The notes under the pieces were generated by a model. It was not told the origin of the DNA, did not search any database, and was given only the letters and a program-made list of their open reading frames with translations. A stretch of 8,813 bases of DNA. It comes from an uncultured Chloroflexota bacterium (GTDB taxonomy: Bacteria; Chloroflexota; Dehalococcoidia; UBA3495). Position numbers and translations under genes: made by a program. Numbering within the stretch: position 1 is the first letter of the stretch; every line of letters starts with the position of its first letter. Of this stretch, positions 1 to 6,419 are shown piece by piece. The stretch lies in contig CAJXEF010000092.1 in NCBI GenBank assembly GCA_913052545.1, forward strand, positions 1 through 8,813. The letters are read 5' to 3'.

Positions 1-42
1 GGACACCTGTTAATAGTCGATGGAGGTTGGACATCTAAATAA
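1..42 (+). CDS. C-terminal tail of a probable SDR-family oxidoreductase (partial, 5' end outside window)
   Basis: The first bases read in frame to a TAA stop and encode GHLLIVDGGWTSK. The pattern hydrophobic-VDGGW followed by a small residue is the usual C-terminus of classical short-chain dehydrogenases/reductases, which are NAD(P)H-dependent oxidoreductases of about 250 residues. Only 13 residues are visible, so neither the Rossmann motif nor the catalytic Tyr-x-x-x-Lys can be checked, and the substrate is unknown. The stop is 44 bases upstream of the next small gene on the same strand, so the two may be cotranscribed. The assignment rests on the terminal motif alone. Confidence 0.55.
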   Translation, partial: GHLLIVDGGWTSK

Positions 43-76
43 TAAACCCATTCACGTAATTTTCGTAACTCCCAAC

Positions 77-82
77 GAGAGG
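77..82 (+). promoter_or_regulatory. Ribosome binding site of the 58-aa GatC/AtzG-like gene
   Basis: GAGAGG lies four bases before the ATG at 87. The same hexamer precedes the amidase (321-326) and the flavin monooxygenase (5371-5376). It is the main nucleotide-level argument that the small reading frame at 87-263 is translated. Confidence 0.6.
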
Positions 83-86
83 TTAT

Positions 87-263
87 ATGACAACAAGTGA
101 TACCGGTGATTCACAGAAGCAAATATATGAAAATCTTATCTCTATAGCTCAATTGCACTGGTCCCATGAGGCAATTGAAAAGATGCTACCTCAGATAATC
201 CAAACGGCTAACAATCTTAATCAGATAATTCGGGATATTCCTGAGAGTGATATTGAACCTTAG
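87..263 (+). CDS. Small GatC/AtzG-like amidase partner protein (58 aa)
   Basis: A 58-residue frame runs from ATG to TAG with a good ribosome binding site four bases upstream. After a short polar N-terminus the protein has a GatC-like pattern: an ENLISIAQLHW helix (about residues 15-25), a second helix around HEAIEKMLPQIIQTANNLNQII, and the ending IPESDIEP, which resembles the conserved 'gVEP' element that ends the GatC core. GatC is the small subunit of the GatCAB tRNA-dependent amidotransferase, and AtzG is a vestigial GatC relative that forms a complex with the amidase AtzE. The next gene, 69 bases downstream, is an amidase of the GatA/AtzE superfamily, which is the expected context. I infer that this protein binds and stabilises that amidase. 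It has no signal peptide or membrane segment. No GatB-like gene is present in the window, so a role in tRNA amidation here is unlikely. The similarity was judged by eye. Confidence 0.7.
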   Translation: MTTSDTGDSQKQIYENLISIAQLHWSHEAIEKMLPQIIQTANNLNQIIRDIPESDIEP

Positions 264-332
264 TGGTAAGACCACGATCCAGTTATCAGGCATGTTATTA
301 GTTGGCTCGAACGATTGAAAGAGAGGTGAATA

Positions 333-1688
333 ATGTTGAATCTGCATGGGTTAAGCATTTCCGATACTGTCAGGGAAATAGAAAATAACAATCTATCCCC
401 AGTCGCACTGGCTGAGTCGTTATTGGATCGAATAGATAAATTTGATCCAGAGCTAAAGGCATGGGTAACAGTTGATCGAGAGGACGTGTTAGGTGCAGCA
501 AAGGAAAGAGAGATAGATCAAGAACGGGGTATAGTAAAGCCTTTAATGGGAGTTCCTGTTGGTCTCAAAGACATTTTCTATACGGCAGGTATGAGAACTA
601 GTGCCTGTTCTAAGATATTTGCCGATTTTGTCCCAGATTATGATGCTACTTCTGTAAAAAAATTGAAGGATGCAGGAGCTATCATAATTGGTAAAGCTGT
701 TACTACGGAATTTGCTTCAAGCGATCCTTCCCCAGCCTTGAATCCCTGGAATCTGAATCATACTCCTGGCGGGTCAAGCAGTGGATCGTCTGTTGCAGTC
801 GCCAGTGGGATGTGCGGGGCTGCCCTTGGGTCTCAAACTGGTGGATCAACTTGTCGTCCTGCCGCTTATAACGGAATAGTAGGGTTAAAACCTACTTACG
901 GTAGGATAAGTCGGTATGGAGTTGTTCCATTGAGTTGGTCGTTGGACACTGTCGGCATATTGGTGAGGAGTGTTGAGGACTCGGCTCTGATGCTCCAAGT
1001 ACTTTCCGGTCATGACGAATTAGATCCGGGTTCGGCGGAGGAACATGTGCCAGATTTCAGAGAACAAATGTTAGGTCGATCTAGCCCACCTGTCATCGGA
1101 TTGATTAAGGATTTCTTTTTTGATAATTCCACTAAAGAAGTCGTTGATCATACGGAGTCGATTAGTCACAAATTAGCTCTGTCCGGTGCCGATATAAAAG
1201 AAGTGAGCCTCCCTGATAGCTTTGGTTCATCGCATGCTTGTCAGCGAATAGTGAGCAATGTTGAGGCCGCATCGTTTCACCGTGAATGGTATAAACAGCG
1301 GGCTGATGAGTACGGTCCGAAGATCCGGGCTAACATCGAGATGGGTATGTTGGTATCCGGGGTAGATTACCTGCAAGCACAACGGTTACGACGTCAATTA
1401 CGGTTAGACCTGGTTAAGATGTTAGATGGAGTGGATGCTGTTTTAATGCCGACTACCCCTACCCCTGCTCCTCGGGACCTCAATACTACTGGTGAAGCTG
1501 TGTTCCAGGCTCCGTGGACGTCCAGTGGGCTCCCAACTATCACCATTCCCTCAGGGTTAGCTAGTAATGGTTTGCCGTTAGGAGTGCAGTTGGCTGGATT
1601 GCCATTTCAAGAGGGACCATTACTAGGCGTTGCTCGGTGGTGTGAACAAGTTCTGGATGTCAGTCTTTGGCCTGACAATTATGTCTAA
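333..1688 (+). CDS. Amidase-signature family hydrolase (GatA/AtzE-like), 451 aa
   Basis: This is a cytoplasmic amidase-signature enzyme that would hydrolyse a carboxamide or carbamoyl-type bond using a Ser-cisSer-Lys triad. Visible motifs are GVPVGLKD with catalytic Lys79, PGGSSSGS with cis-Ser148, and SQTGGSTCRPA with nucleophile Ser172, followed by GIVGLKPTYGR. The Ser148-Ser172 spacing of 24 is the family norm. The length (451) is close to AtzE and slightly shorter than typical GatA. The C-terminal part contains MPTTPTPAP and a SGLPTITIPSG segment, both typical of the family. The ATG at 333 has GAGAGGTG at 321-328. The gene follows the GatC/AtzG-like gene on the same strand, suggesting a heteromeric amidase. 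Gln169 stands where GatA usually has Asp (TDTGGS), which favours a catabolic amidase over a tRNA amidotransferase subunit. The substrate is not identifiable; 1-carboxybiuret-type or N-carbamoyl compounds are speculative options. The family assignment is secure. Confidence 0.93.
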   Translation: MLNLHGLSISDTVREIENNNLSPVALAESLLDRIDKFDPELKAWVTVDREDVLGAAKEREIDQERGIVKPLMGVPVGLKDIFYTAGMRTSACSKIFADFVPDYDATSVKKLKDAGAIIIGKAVTTEFASSDPSPALNPWNLNHTPGGSSSGSSVAVASGMCGAALGSQTGGSTCRPAAYNGIVGLKPTYGRISRYGVVPLSWSLDTVGILVRSVEDSALMLQVLSGHDELDPGSAEEHVPDFREQMLGRSSPPVIGLIKDFFFDNSTKEVVDHTESISHKLALSGADIKEVSLPDSFGSSHACQRIVSNVEAASFHREWYKQRADEYGPKIRANIEMGMLVSGVDYLQAQRLRRQLRLDLVKMLDGVDAVLMPTTPTPAPRDLNTTGEAVFQAPWTSSGLPTITIPSGLASNGLPLGVQLAGLPFQEGPLLGVARWCEQVLDVSLWPDNYV

Positions 1689-1718
1689 TTTGAAGGTTAA
1701 TATTTGTAGGACACTCAG

Positions 1719-3956
1719 TTAGCTGAGAGACGAGTTATCGTTTAAATCTTGGTAAAGCTTTTCGGAGGTGAGTGGCAGACTTTTTATTCTAATTCCCGTA
1801 GCATCAGCTATTGCGTTGGCTATTGCAGGGGCTACAGGACCCAACGGATTTTCGCCGATTCCTCTTGAATTGTAGGGACCAGAACCTTCCTCTGAGGTAA
1901 CCAGTACTGTAATCAATTCTGGTATATCTTTAATATTTGGTAGGCGGTATTCACCCAGAGTTGGGTTAGTGACTCTTCCTTCGTAGATTTCAATGCCTTC
2001 AGTTAGAGCAAAACCAATAGATTGGATTACAGCTCCCTCAATCTGTCCTTGGTGTTCCATCGGGTTCAAAACTGTGCCGATATCATGCGCGGTGACAAAT
2101 TTTGATAGATCAATTTGTCCTGTTTCGAGATCTACTGAAACTTCGGCTACTTGAGCTGTAAATGAGGTTATATCCGAATGATCGGGTTCGTTTATAGAAA
2201 AATTCGCTTTCAACGGATGCCCTAATCGTCCCAGTAATTCAGGCCAGCGTTGCGTTTCTCCAGTGATACTGTTACCCAAAATATGACCTTCAATATAAAT
2301 ATGCTCTTCTGCCCAACCTAACAGATCGGCTCCTATACTGAATAATTCTCGTCTTACTTGTTCGGCCGATCTCAGAGCAGCTGTTCCGGCTATTCGGGTA
2401 ACTCTACTACCTCCAACCCCGGTATCGAACTCCACTGCGTCGGTATCCCATACTTCAACCTGAATCAAACTAGGGTCAAGATTAAGTTCTTCTCCAACAA
2501 TTTGTCTTAACAGGTTATTAGTCCCGGTTCCTGGCTCAAATATCGAAGTGTTTACTACCACTGATCCATCCGATGCTAAAGTTACAGCCGAATGTGATAA
2601 TCCTCCTGCTGCAGGTCTTTCAGCTATAGCAATTCCTCGACCGGTGTGCGGTTTCTTGGAAGACCGATAATTAGCTGCGGTCAATGCGGCTTCGAGCGTT
2701 TCTTTTGCACGTACGGCTTTATAAATGGTACCGATCGAAGTTTTGTCTCCATCGTTTATGAGATTTTTTAGGCGAAATTCAGCGGGGTCCATCTGCAATT
2801 TACTAGCGATACAATCCATGTGGGATTCGCTTGCAAAGAGAGTTTGTGGTTCTCCGGGAGCACGCATAAAGCCACCAGGTACCGTATTGGTGTAAACATG
2901 AACGGCCTCTATATCCGTATGGGGAATCCGGTACGGGCCTCCTGCCTTAGATGCTCCGCCAAGGTTAACTCCAGGTGTGGGTTTGAAACCACCGTACGCT
3001 CCACTGTTAAAGATTACTTTAGCTTTGTGGGCTACTAATGTGCCGTCCATCATCACACCGGTTTTGAGATTTACTACGGCAGAGTGCCTAGGGTTGCCGG
3101 CGGTAAACTCTTCTAAATAATCCATTACGATCCTGACAGGGCGACCTGACTGTAACGCTAGGAAATAAGCTATCGGTATGTCCATAGCAGATCCTTTCCC
3201 ACCGTAATCTCCCCCGATGGTTATCGGATTGACTCTAATGCAGTCTCTGGGTAAGCCTAGCGCAACAGATAGTTGATCACGGACTTGGAAGGGCACTTTA
3301 CAAGATGCCCAGATTTGGGCTATGCCATTATCATCTATAGATACCACACAAGAGTGAGTTTCTATATATCCCTGGTGTTGGCTTGGAATAGAGAAAGTGT
3401 TTTCGATTATGATGTCTGAGGCGGCGAATCCTGTTTCCGTGTCACCTTGGCCCCATCGGTCCTCTATAAACACATTAGAGGCCCTTGGTAATTGCTTGGG
3501 AAGGCCTCGATAATTGTTAACGTCTGGATGTATGAGCGGAGCTTCAGCACCCATAGCTACTTGAGGATCGAAAACAGGTTCCAGTTCTTCATAGTCCACG
3601 TTAATTTTCAGAAGAGCTTCGTCTGCTGTGTCCCTGTCCACAGCAGCAACCGCTGCTACTTTGTCCCCAATAAAACGTACTTTATCGTCTGCAAGGACGG
3701 GCACGTCGTGCATACGTCGGCCGTATCGAATACCTGTGACGTCAGAACCCTTTAATACTGCATGGACACCAGGGATCAGCAGGGCTTTAGATACATCAAC
3801 ATTAACCACACGGGCATGAGGCCAGGGGCTACGTAGGATACGCCCCCATAAAACGCCTTCCGGAGACAGATCTGCCGTGTATTGGGTAGATCCGGTTGTT
3901 TTATCGCTGCCGTCTAAACGGGGTATTGGCCTACCAATTATTCCGTGTCTGAGCAT
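1719..3956 (-). CDS. Xanthine dehydrogenase-family molybdopterin-binding (large) subunit, 745 aa
   Basis: This is the catalytic large subunit of a molybdenum hydroxylase (XdhA/CoxL/aldehyde oxidase superfamily). These enzymes hydroxylate heteroaromatic or aldehyde carbons with water-derived oxygen and pass electrons through iron-sulfur and FAD subunits. The N-terminal a/b-hammerhead domain begins IGRPIPRLDGSDKTTGSTQY and includes LRSPWPHARV. The molybdopterin-binding part shows GGDYGGKG (residues 248-255), FMRAPGEPQ (363-371), the HMDCIASKLQMDPAEFRLKN segment (379-398), EPGTGTNN (474-481) and the C-terminal GIGENPLGP with the expected catalytic glutamate at 702. The CO dehydrogenase signature (AYxCSFR) is absent, so this is not a form I CO dehydrogenase. 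A length of 745 fits a stand-alone large subunit. The ATG at 3956 has GGAGA on the minus strand (3962-3966) five bases upstream. The gene converges on the amidase with a 30-base gap and diverges from the M20 gene. No FAD or [2Fe-2S] subunit gene adjoins it. The substrate is unknown. Confidence 0.95.
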   Translation of the reverse strand: MLRHGIIGRPIPRLDGSDKTTGSTQYTADLSPEGVLWGRILRSPWPHARVVNVDVSKALLIPGVHAVLKGSDVTGIRYGRRMHDVPVLADDKVRFIGDKVAAVAAVDRDTADEALLKINVDYEELEPVFDPQVAMGAEAPLIHPDVNNYRGLPKQLPRASNVFIEDRWGQGDTETGFAASDIIIENTFSIPSQHQGYIETHSCVVSIDDNGIAQIWASCKVPFQVRDQLSVALGLPRDCIRVNPITIGGDYGGKGSAMDIPIAYFLALQSGRPVRIVMDYLEEFTAGNPRHSAVVNLKTGVMMDGTLVAHKAKVIFNSGAYGGFKPTPGVNLGGASKAGGPYRIPHTDIEAVHVYTNTVPGGFMRAPGEPQTLFASESHMDCIASKLQMDPAEFRLKNLINDGDKTSIGTIYKAVRAKETLEAALTAANYRSSKKPHTGRGIAIAERPAAGGLSHSAVTLASDGSVVVNTSIFEPGTGTNNLLRQIVGEELNLDPSLIQVEVWDTDAVEFDTGVGGSRVTRIAGTAALRSAEQVRRELFSIGADLLGWAEEHIYIEGHILGNSITGETQRWPELLGRLGHPLKANFSINEPDHSDITSFTAQVAEVSVDLETGQIDLSKFVTAHDIGTVLNPMEHQGQIEGAVIQSIGFALTEGIEIYEGRVTNPTLGEYRLPNIKDIPELITVLVTSEEGSGPYNSRGIGENPLGPVAPAIANAIADATGIRIKSLPLTSEKLYQDLNDNSSLS

Positions 3957-4172
3957 GCGTGTCTCCAGTAATTCATATTTTGTAAATGTTGATCAAATCC
4001 GCAACATTGTAACAGTTTCCGTTCGCATTTATGGCTGAAGATAATTGGCTTGTCCTTGGGCAATGTGTTTCCATTAGAACACCAATTCATGTGTTAACAT
4101 AATTAATCACCGATTGGTATTTTATTACTAGCTCAGTGCGATTCCTCCATATTAGCAAAGGGATAGGCCACT
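3957..4172. promoter_or_regulatory. Divergent intergenic regulatory region between the molybdenum hydroxylase gene and the M20 operon
   Basis: This 216-base AT-rich gap holds both 5' ends and must carry promoters for both directions. No open frame of note lies in it. For the rightward operon the best candidate I see is TTAACA (4094-4099), an 18-base spacer and TATTTT (4118-4123), each near but not at consensus; the TTAACA lies in the 8-bp palindrome TGTTAACA (4092-4099). ACCAAT (4081-4086) and ATTGGT (4113-4118) form a further short inverted repeat around it. On the leftward side a 7-bp inverted repeat (3985-4008) sits 29 bases before the start codon. Promoter assignments are weak because AT-rich DNA yields such hexamers easily. 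Confidence 0.4.
3985..4008. repeat. 7-bp perfect inverted repeat, possible operator
   Basis: AATGTTG (3985-3991) is matched by CAACATT (4002-4008) with a 10-base spacer, giving arms whose centres are 17 bases apart on the helix. The spacer side contains the palindrome TTGATCAA (3989-3996). The location, just upstream of the molybdenum hydroxylase gene in the divergent gap, suits binding by a dimeric regulator, but no regulator gene is in the window. The repeat is visible; its function is inference. Confidence 0.35.
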
Positions 4173-5363
4173 ATGGATTTGATTAATCTGGTAGAAAAAA
4201 TAGATGAAGAGTACCTAGTTGAAAATTTACGACAATTAGCCCGTGTTCCTACTGACGTCCCTATGGGTCTCAACACGTTTATAGAGCCTGATGATCCTAA
4301 ACTGGTTCACTATGTTCAAAAAGTACTGAGACCTAAAATAGATGAGTTAAATTTGGCGCCAGTGGTTGACATACCTCGAAATCAACTTCTATTAGAATCA
4401 GGAAATGGCGATTCAGGAAAATCTCTGCTTGTGATGGTCTATACCCCGACTCAGCACCATAACCTGATGGCAGATCCCTTTTCAGGAGCCATAGACAACG
4501 GGTCTAAATGGGGTTTTGATGAACCGTGTGTATTTGGACAAGGAGTTGGTCAGAATAAATCACATCAAGCAATAATGTTATCGGTTTTGAAGTTGATCAA
4601 AGATTGGAATGTTAAGCTCTCGGGTAAATTATTGTTCGCTGTAAACAATGAAGGGAGAAGCAGTCACGCTTGTTCAAACTCAATTGTAGGTGCATTAAAT
4701 GGAAAACCCGATTTTGGTATTTTGATGACTAGAACCGGTAAAGGGATATCTCTGGGCAACCGAGGTAGAGTAGATGTCAACGTAGAGATACGAGGTCAAT
4801 CTAGCCATTCTAGCGTGCCCCATATGGGTCATAGTGCTATTGATGGTGCTCACGAGGTATTGGACCGTCTGAAAGAAGTTCCTTTAGGAGATAGGCATCC
4901 GATCCTGGGAAGTAGGCATATTATCCCTTATCAACTTAGTTTTGAACCACTAGCTCCACATACTTTGCCTTCACTTGCCCGTTGCAGAGTAGATCGCAGG
5001 CTGCTTCCCGGAGACCAACCTGATGAAGCTACGAATGAGATTCGTGAATCTATCGGAGAATTAATCAATTATCAGGTGACGGTTACAAGGGGAGAGTATA
5101 TGCTGCCGGCTCTTTGTGATCCATCTCATCCGTATATTGGATCTTTAATGCACTCCCATAAACAAATTATAGGTGTGGATCCTGAAACATTTTACGGTCA
5201 AGGAACCTTTGATGCTGGAGGGCCATCCGCTTTAGGAGTGCCGACAGTTATGTATGGAGTCGGTGGAGGGGATTGGCCTCTCGGTGATGATTTCGTACCT
5301 ATCTCTCACCTCGTAGAAGTTGCGAAGGTCATGGTACATACTATCGTAACCATTCTTGGCTAA
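4173..5363 (+). CDS. M20-fold metallopeptidase-like protein with most metal ligands substituted (396 aa)
   Basis: Length and layout match the M20 (ArgE/DapE/CPG2) family: an N-terminal catalytic half, a lid/dimerisation domain at about 195-305, and a C-terminal catalytic segment with GTFDAGGPSALGVPTVMYG (344-362). The lid keeps RGQSSHSSVP with His212 and CRVDRRLLPG (271-280). The catalytic motifs deviate. The GHxD position reads VYTP (89-92), giving His to Tyr90 and Asp to Pro92. The bridging-Asp motif GRGxxDxKG reads GQGVGQNKS, giving Gln127. The EE pair reads NNEG, with Asn159 at the general base and Glu160 retained. The EPT-type ligand reads TRT (Thr186), and the last His position falls at about Pro369. 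It may be a pseudoenzyme, a scaffold or binding protein, or an enzyme with new chemistry. It is the first gene of an operon, 17 bases before the flavin monooxygenase. AAGGGA at 4158-4163 is the likely ribosome binding site. Fold assignment is fairly firm; residue matching was by eye. Confidence 0.85.
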   Translation: MDLINLVEKIDEEYLVENLRQLARVPTDVPMGLNTFIEPDDPKLVHYVQKVLRPKIDELNLAPVVDIPRNQLLLESGNGDSGKSLLVMVYTPTQHHNLMADPFSGAIDNGSKWGFDEPCVFGQGVGQNKSHQAIMLSVLKLIKDWNVKLSGKLLFAVNNEGRSSHACSNSIVGALNGKPDFGILMTRTGKGISLGNRGRVDVNVEIRGQSSHSSVPHMGHSAIDGAHEVLDRLKEVPLGDRHPILGSRHIIPYQLSFEPLAPHTLPSLARCRVDRRLLPGDQPDEATNEIRESIGELINYQVTVTRGEYMLPALCDPSHPYIGSLMHSHKQIIGVDPETFYGQGTFDAGGPSALGVPTVMYGVGGGDWPLGDDFVPISHLVEVAKVMVHTIVTILG

Positions 5364-5380
5364 AACATTAGAGAGGTAAA

Positions 5381-6403
5381 ATGCTATCGGAAATGAAAGC
5401 CAAATTTGGCTTGAGCCTATCAAATCGTGCGGTATTGTTTGACTGGGTAACGATGCAGGATTTGATAGATGCGTCGGTAATCGCAGAAAAATCGGGGTGT
5501 TTCCACGGCGTTTGGGTTGGAGACAACTTATTATCTAAGCCGCGAATCGAATCCATAGTAACTTTATCTGCTATCGCCGCTCACACCCGGTCAGTTAAAT
5601 TAGGACCTATTTGCATGGCAAGTTTTCCATTGAGGCATCCGATTCTTCTGGCAATTCAGTGGGCTAGTCTGGATGTTTTATCAGAAGGGAGGACTATCTT
5701 GTCAGTTTGTAATGGTGGGTCGGAAAGTTTTGGTTCGCAGTTTGCGAATGAACTTACTAACATGGGGGTCAAATCTGGAGAGAGAGTAGGTCGGGTGATT
5801 GAAGGGATCAACATTTTGCGGCGACTTTGGGAAGATGAAGAGGTTTCTCATTCGGGGAGATATTACCAGATATCCAAAGTTCAACTTCAACCCAAACCCG
5901 TACAATCTCACCTTCCCATATATTTGGCTGCAAATCCCAAGCCAGGTCAAGCCGATGAAGGTACCGTAACCAGGATTTTACGGAGAGTGGCTAGATACGC
6001 GGATGGGTGGCAAACTGATGGTACGCCCGTCGAGACTTTCAGGGAAAGATTTTCTCGTATCCAGGGATATGCTGCCGATCTTGGACGGGATCCATCTAAG
6101 TTAGAGTCCTGTCTGCATCTCTATGTAAACATAAATGACGACCAAGAAGTAGCTTATCGGGAGGCTCAGGAATTTCTGTCAGAGTATTACGGGGCGGGGG
6201 CTATATCTCAGGAACGGGCTGATGTATGGCTGGCTTGCGGCCCACCTGATGCTGTTATAGAAAAAATCTCAAGATATATAGAGGCAGGATGTACGATGCC
6301 GGTGATGAGGTTCGTATCACCGGATTTATTGGGGCAACTTCGAAGATGCATCGAAGAAGTCATGCCAGCTTTTCAGACTCACGGTTTTGTCCCGGCCGAA
6401 TAG
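5381..6403 (+). CDS. Luciferase-like (LLM class) flavin-dependent oxidoreductase/monooxygenase, 340 aa
   Basis: This is a TIM-barrel protein of the bacterial luciferase superfamily, using FMN(H2) or coenzyme F420. Visible family landmarks are GVWVGDN (43-49), IAAHTRSVKLG (65-75), FPLRHPILLAIQWASLDVLSEGR (82-104), the LW followed by SHSGRYY region (149-162), VQLQPKPVQSHLPIYLA (167-183), RRVARYADGW (201-210) and GPPDAVIEKISRYIEAG (287-303). The length is typical. The family includes RutA, which opens uracil, and nitrilotriacetate/alkanesulfonate-type monooxygenases; residues visible here do not select between an FMN and an F420 cofactor or name a substrate. The ATG at 5381 has GAGAGG (5371-5376) four bases upstream and is preferred over the Met at codon 5. 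It lies 17 bases after the M20 gene and 16 bases before the cyclic amidohydrolase, so the three are almost certainly cotranscribed. That setting suggests oxidation of a cyclic N-containing substrate, which is inference. Confidence 0.92.
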   Translation: MLSEMKAKFGLSLSNRAVLFDWVTMQDLIDASVIAEKSGCFHGVWVGDNLLSKPRIESIVTLSAIAAHTRSVKLGPICMASFPLRHPILLAIQWASLDVLSEGRTILSVCNGGSESFGSQFANELTNMGVKSGERVGRVIEGINILRRLWEDEEVSHSGRYYQISKVQLQPKPVQSHLPIYLAANPKPGQADEGTVTRILRRVARYADGWQTDGTPVETFRERFSRIQGYAADLGRDPSKLESCLHLYVNINDDQEVAYREAQEFLSEYYGAGAISQERADVWLACGPPDAVIEKISRYIEAGCTMPVMRFVSPDLLGQLRRCIEEVMPAFQTHGFVPAE

Positions 6404-6407
6404 TTTT

Positions 6408-6412
6408 GGAGG
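6408..6412 (+). promoter_or_regulatory. Ribosome binding site that fixes the cyclic amidohydrolase start at 6420
   Basis: GGAGG lies seven bases before the ATG at 6420. A longer reading from a TTG at 6387 would overlap the monooxygenase gene, has no such site, and adds 11 residues before the normal family N-terminus. The ATG at 6420 is therefore the better start. Confidence 0.75.
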
Positions 6413-6419
6413 TGTGGTT

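Noticed and set aside
263..275. GTGGT-AAG-ACCAC hairpin right after the stop of the 58-aa gene, as a terminator or processing site.
   Set aside because: A five-pair stem with a three-base loop and no T-tract is too weak, and a terminator here would separate two genes that are expected to act together.
1714..1727. CTCAG-TTAG-CTGAG hairpin in the convergent gap between the amidase and molybdenum hydroxylase genes, as a bidirectional terminator.
   Set aside because: The stem is only five base pairs, overlaps the stop codon of the minus-strand gene and is not followed by a T-run on either strand, so it does not support a terminator call.
2820..3819. Plus-strand open frames of 63-87 codons opposite the molybdenum hydroxylase gene.
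   Set aside because: They lie wholly antisense to a well-supported gene, have no recognisable domains or good ribosome binding sites, and look like shadows of its codon pattern.
1719..3956. Calling the molybdenum hydroxylase a CO dehydrogenase (coxL).
   Set aside because: The form I active-site signature AYxCSFR is missing; the equivalent region reads FMRAPGEPQ, as in other members of the superfamily.
6337..6360. Imperfect palindrome with ACTTC/GAAGT ends and a GATGCATC core near the end of the monooxygenase gene.
   Set aside because: The arms are interrupted by mismatches on both sides of the core, and it lies in normal coding sequence; this is within chance expectation.
6387..6419. TTG-initiated 11-residue N-terminal extension of the cyclic amidohydrolase.
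   Set aside because: It overlaps the end of the monooxygenase gene, has no ribosome binding site of note, and the ATG at 6420 has GGAGG at ideal spacing.
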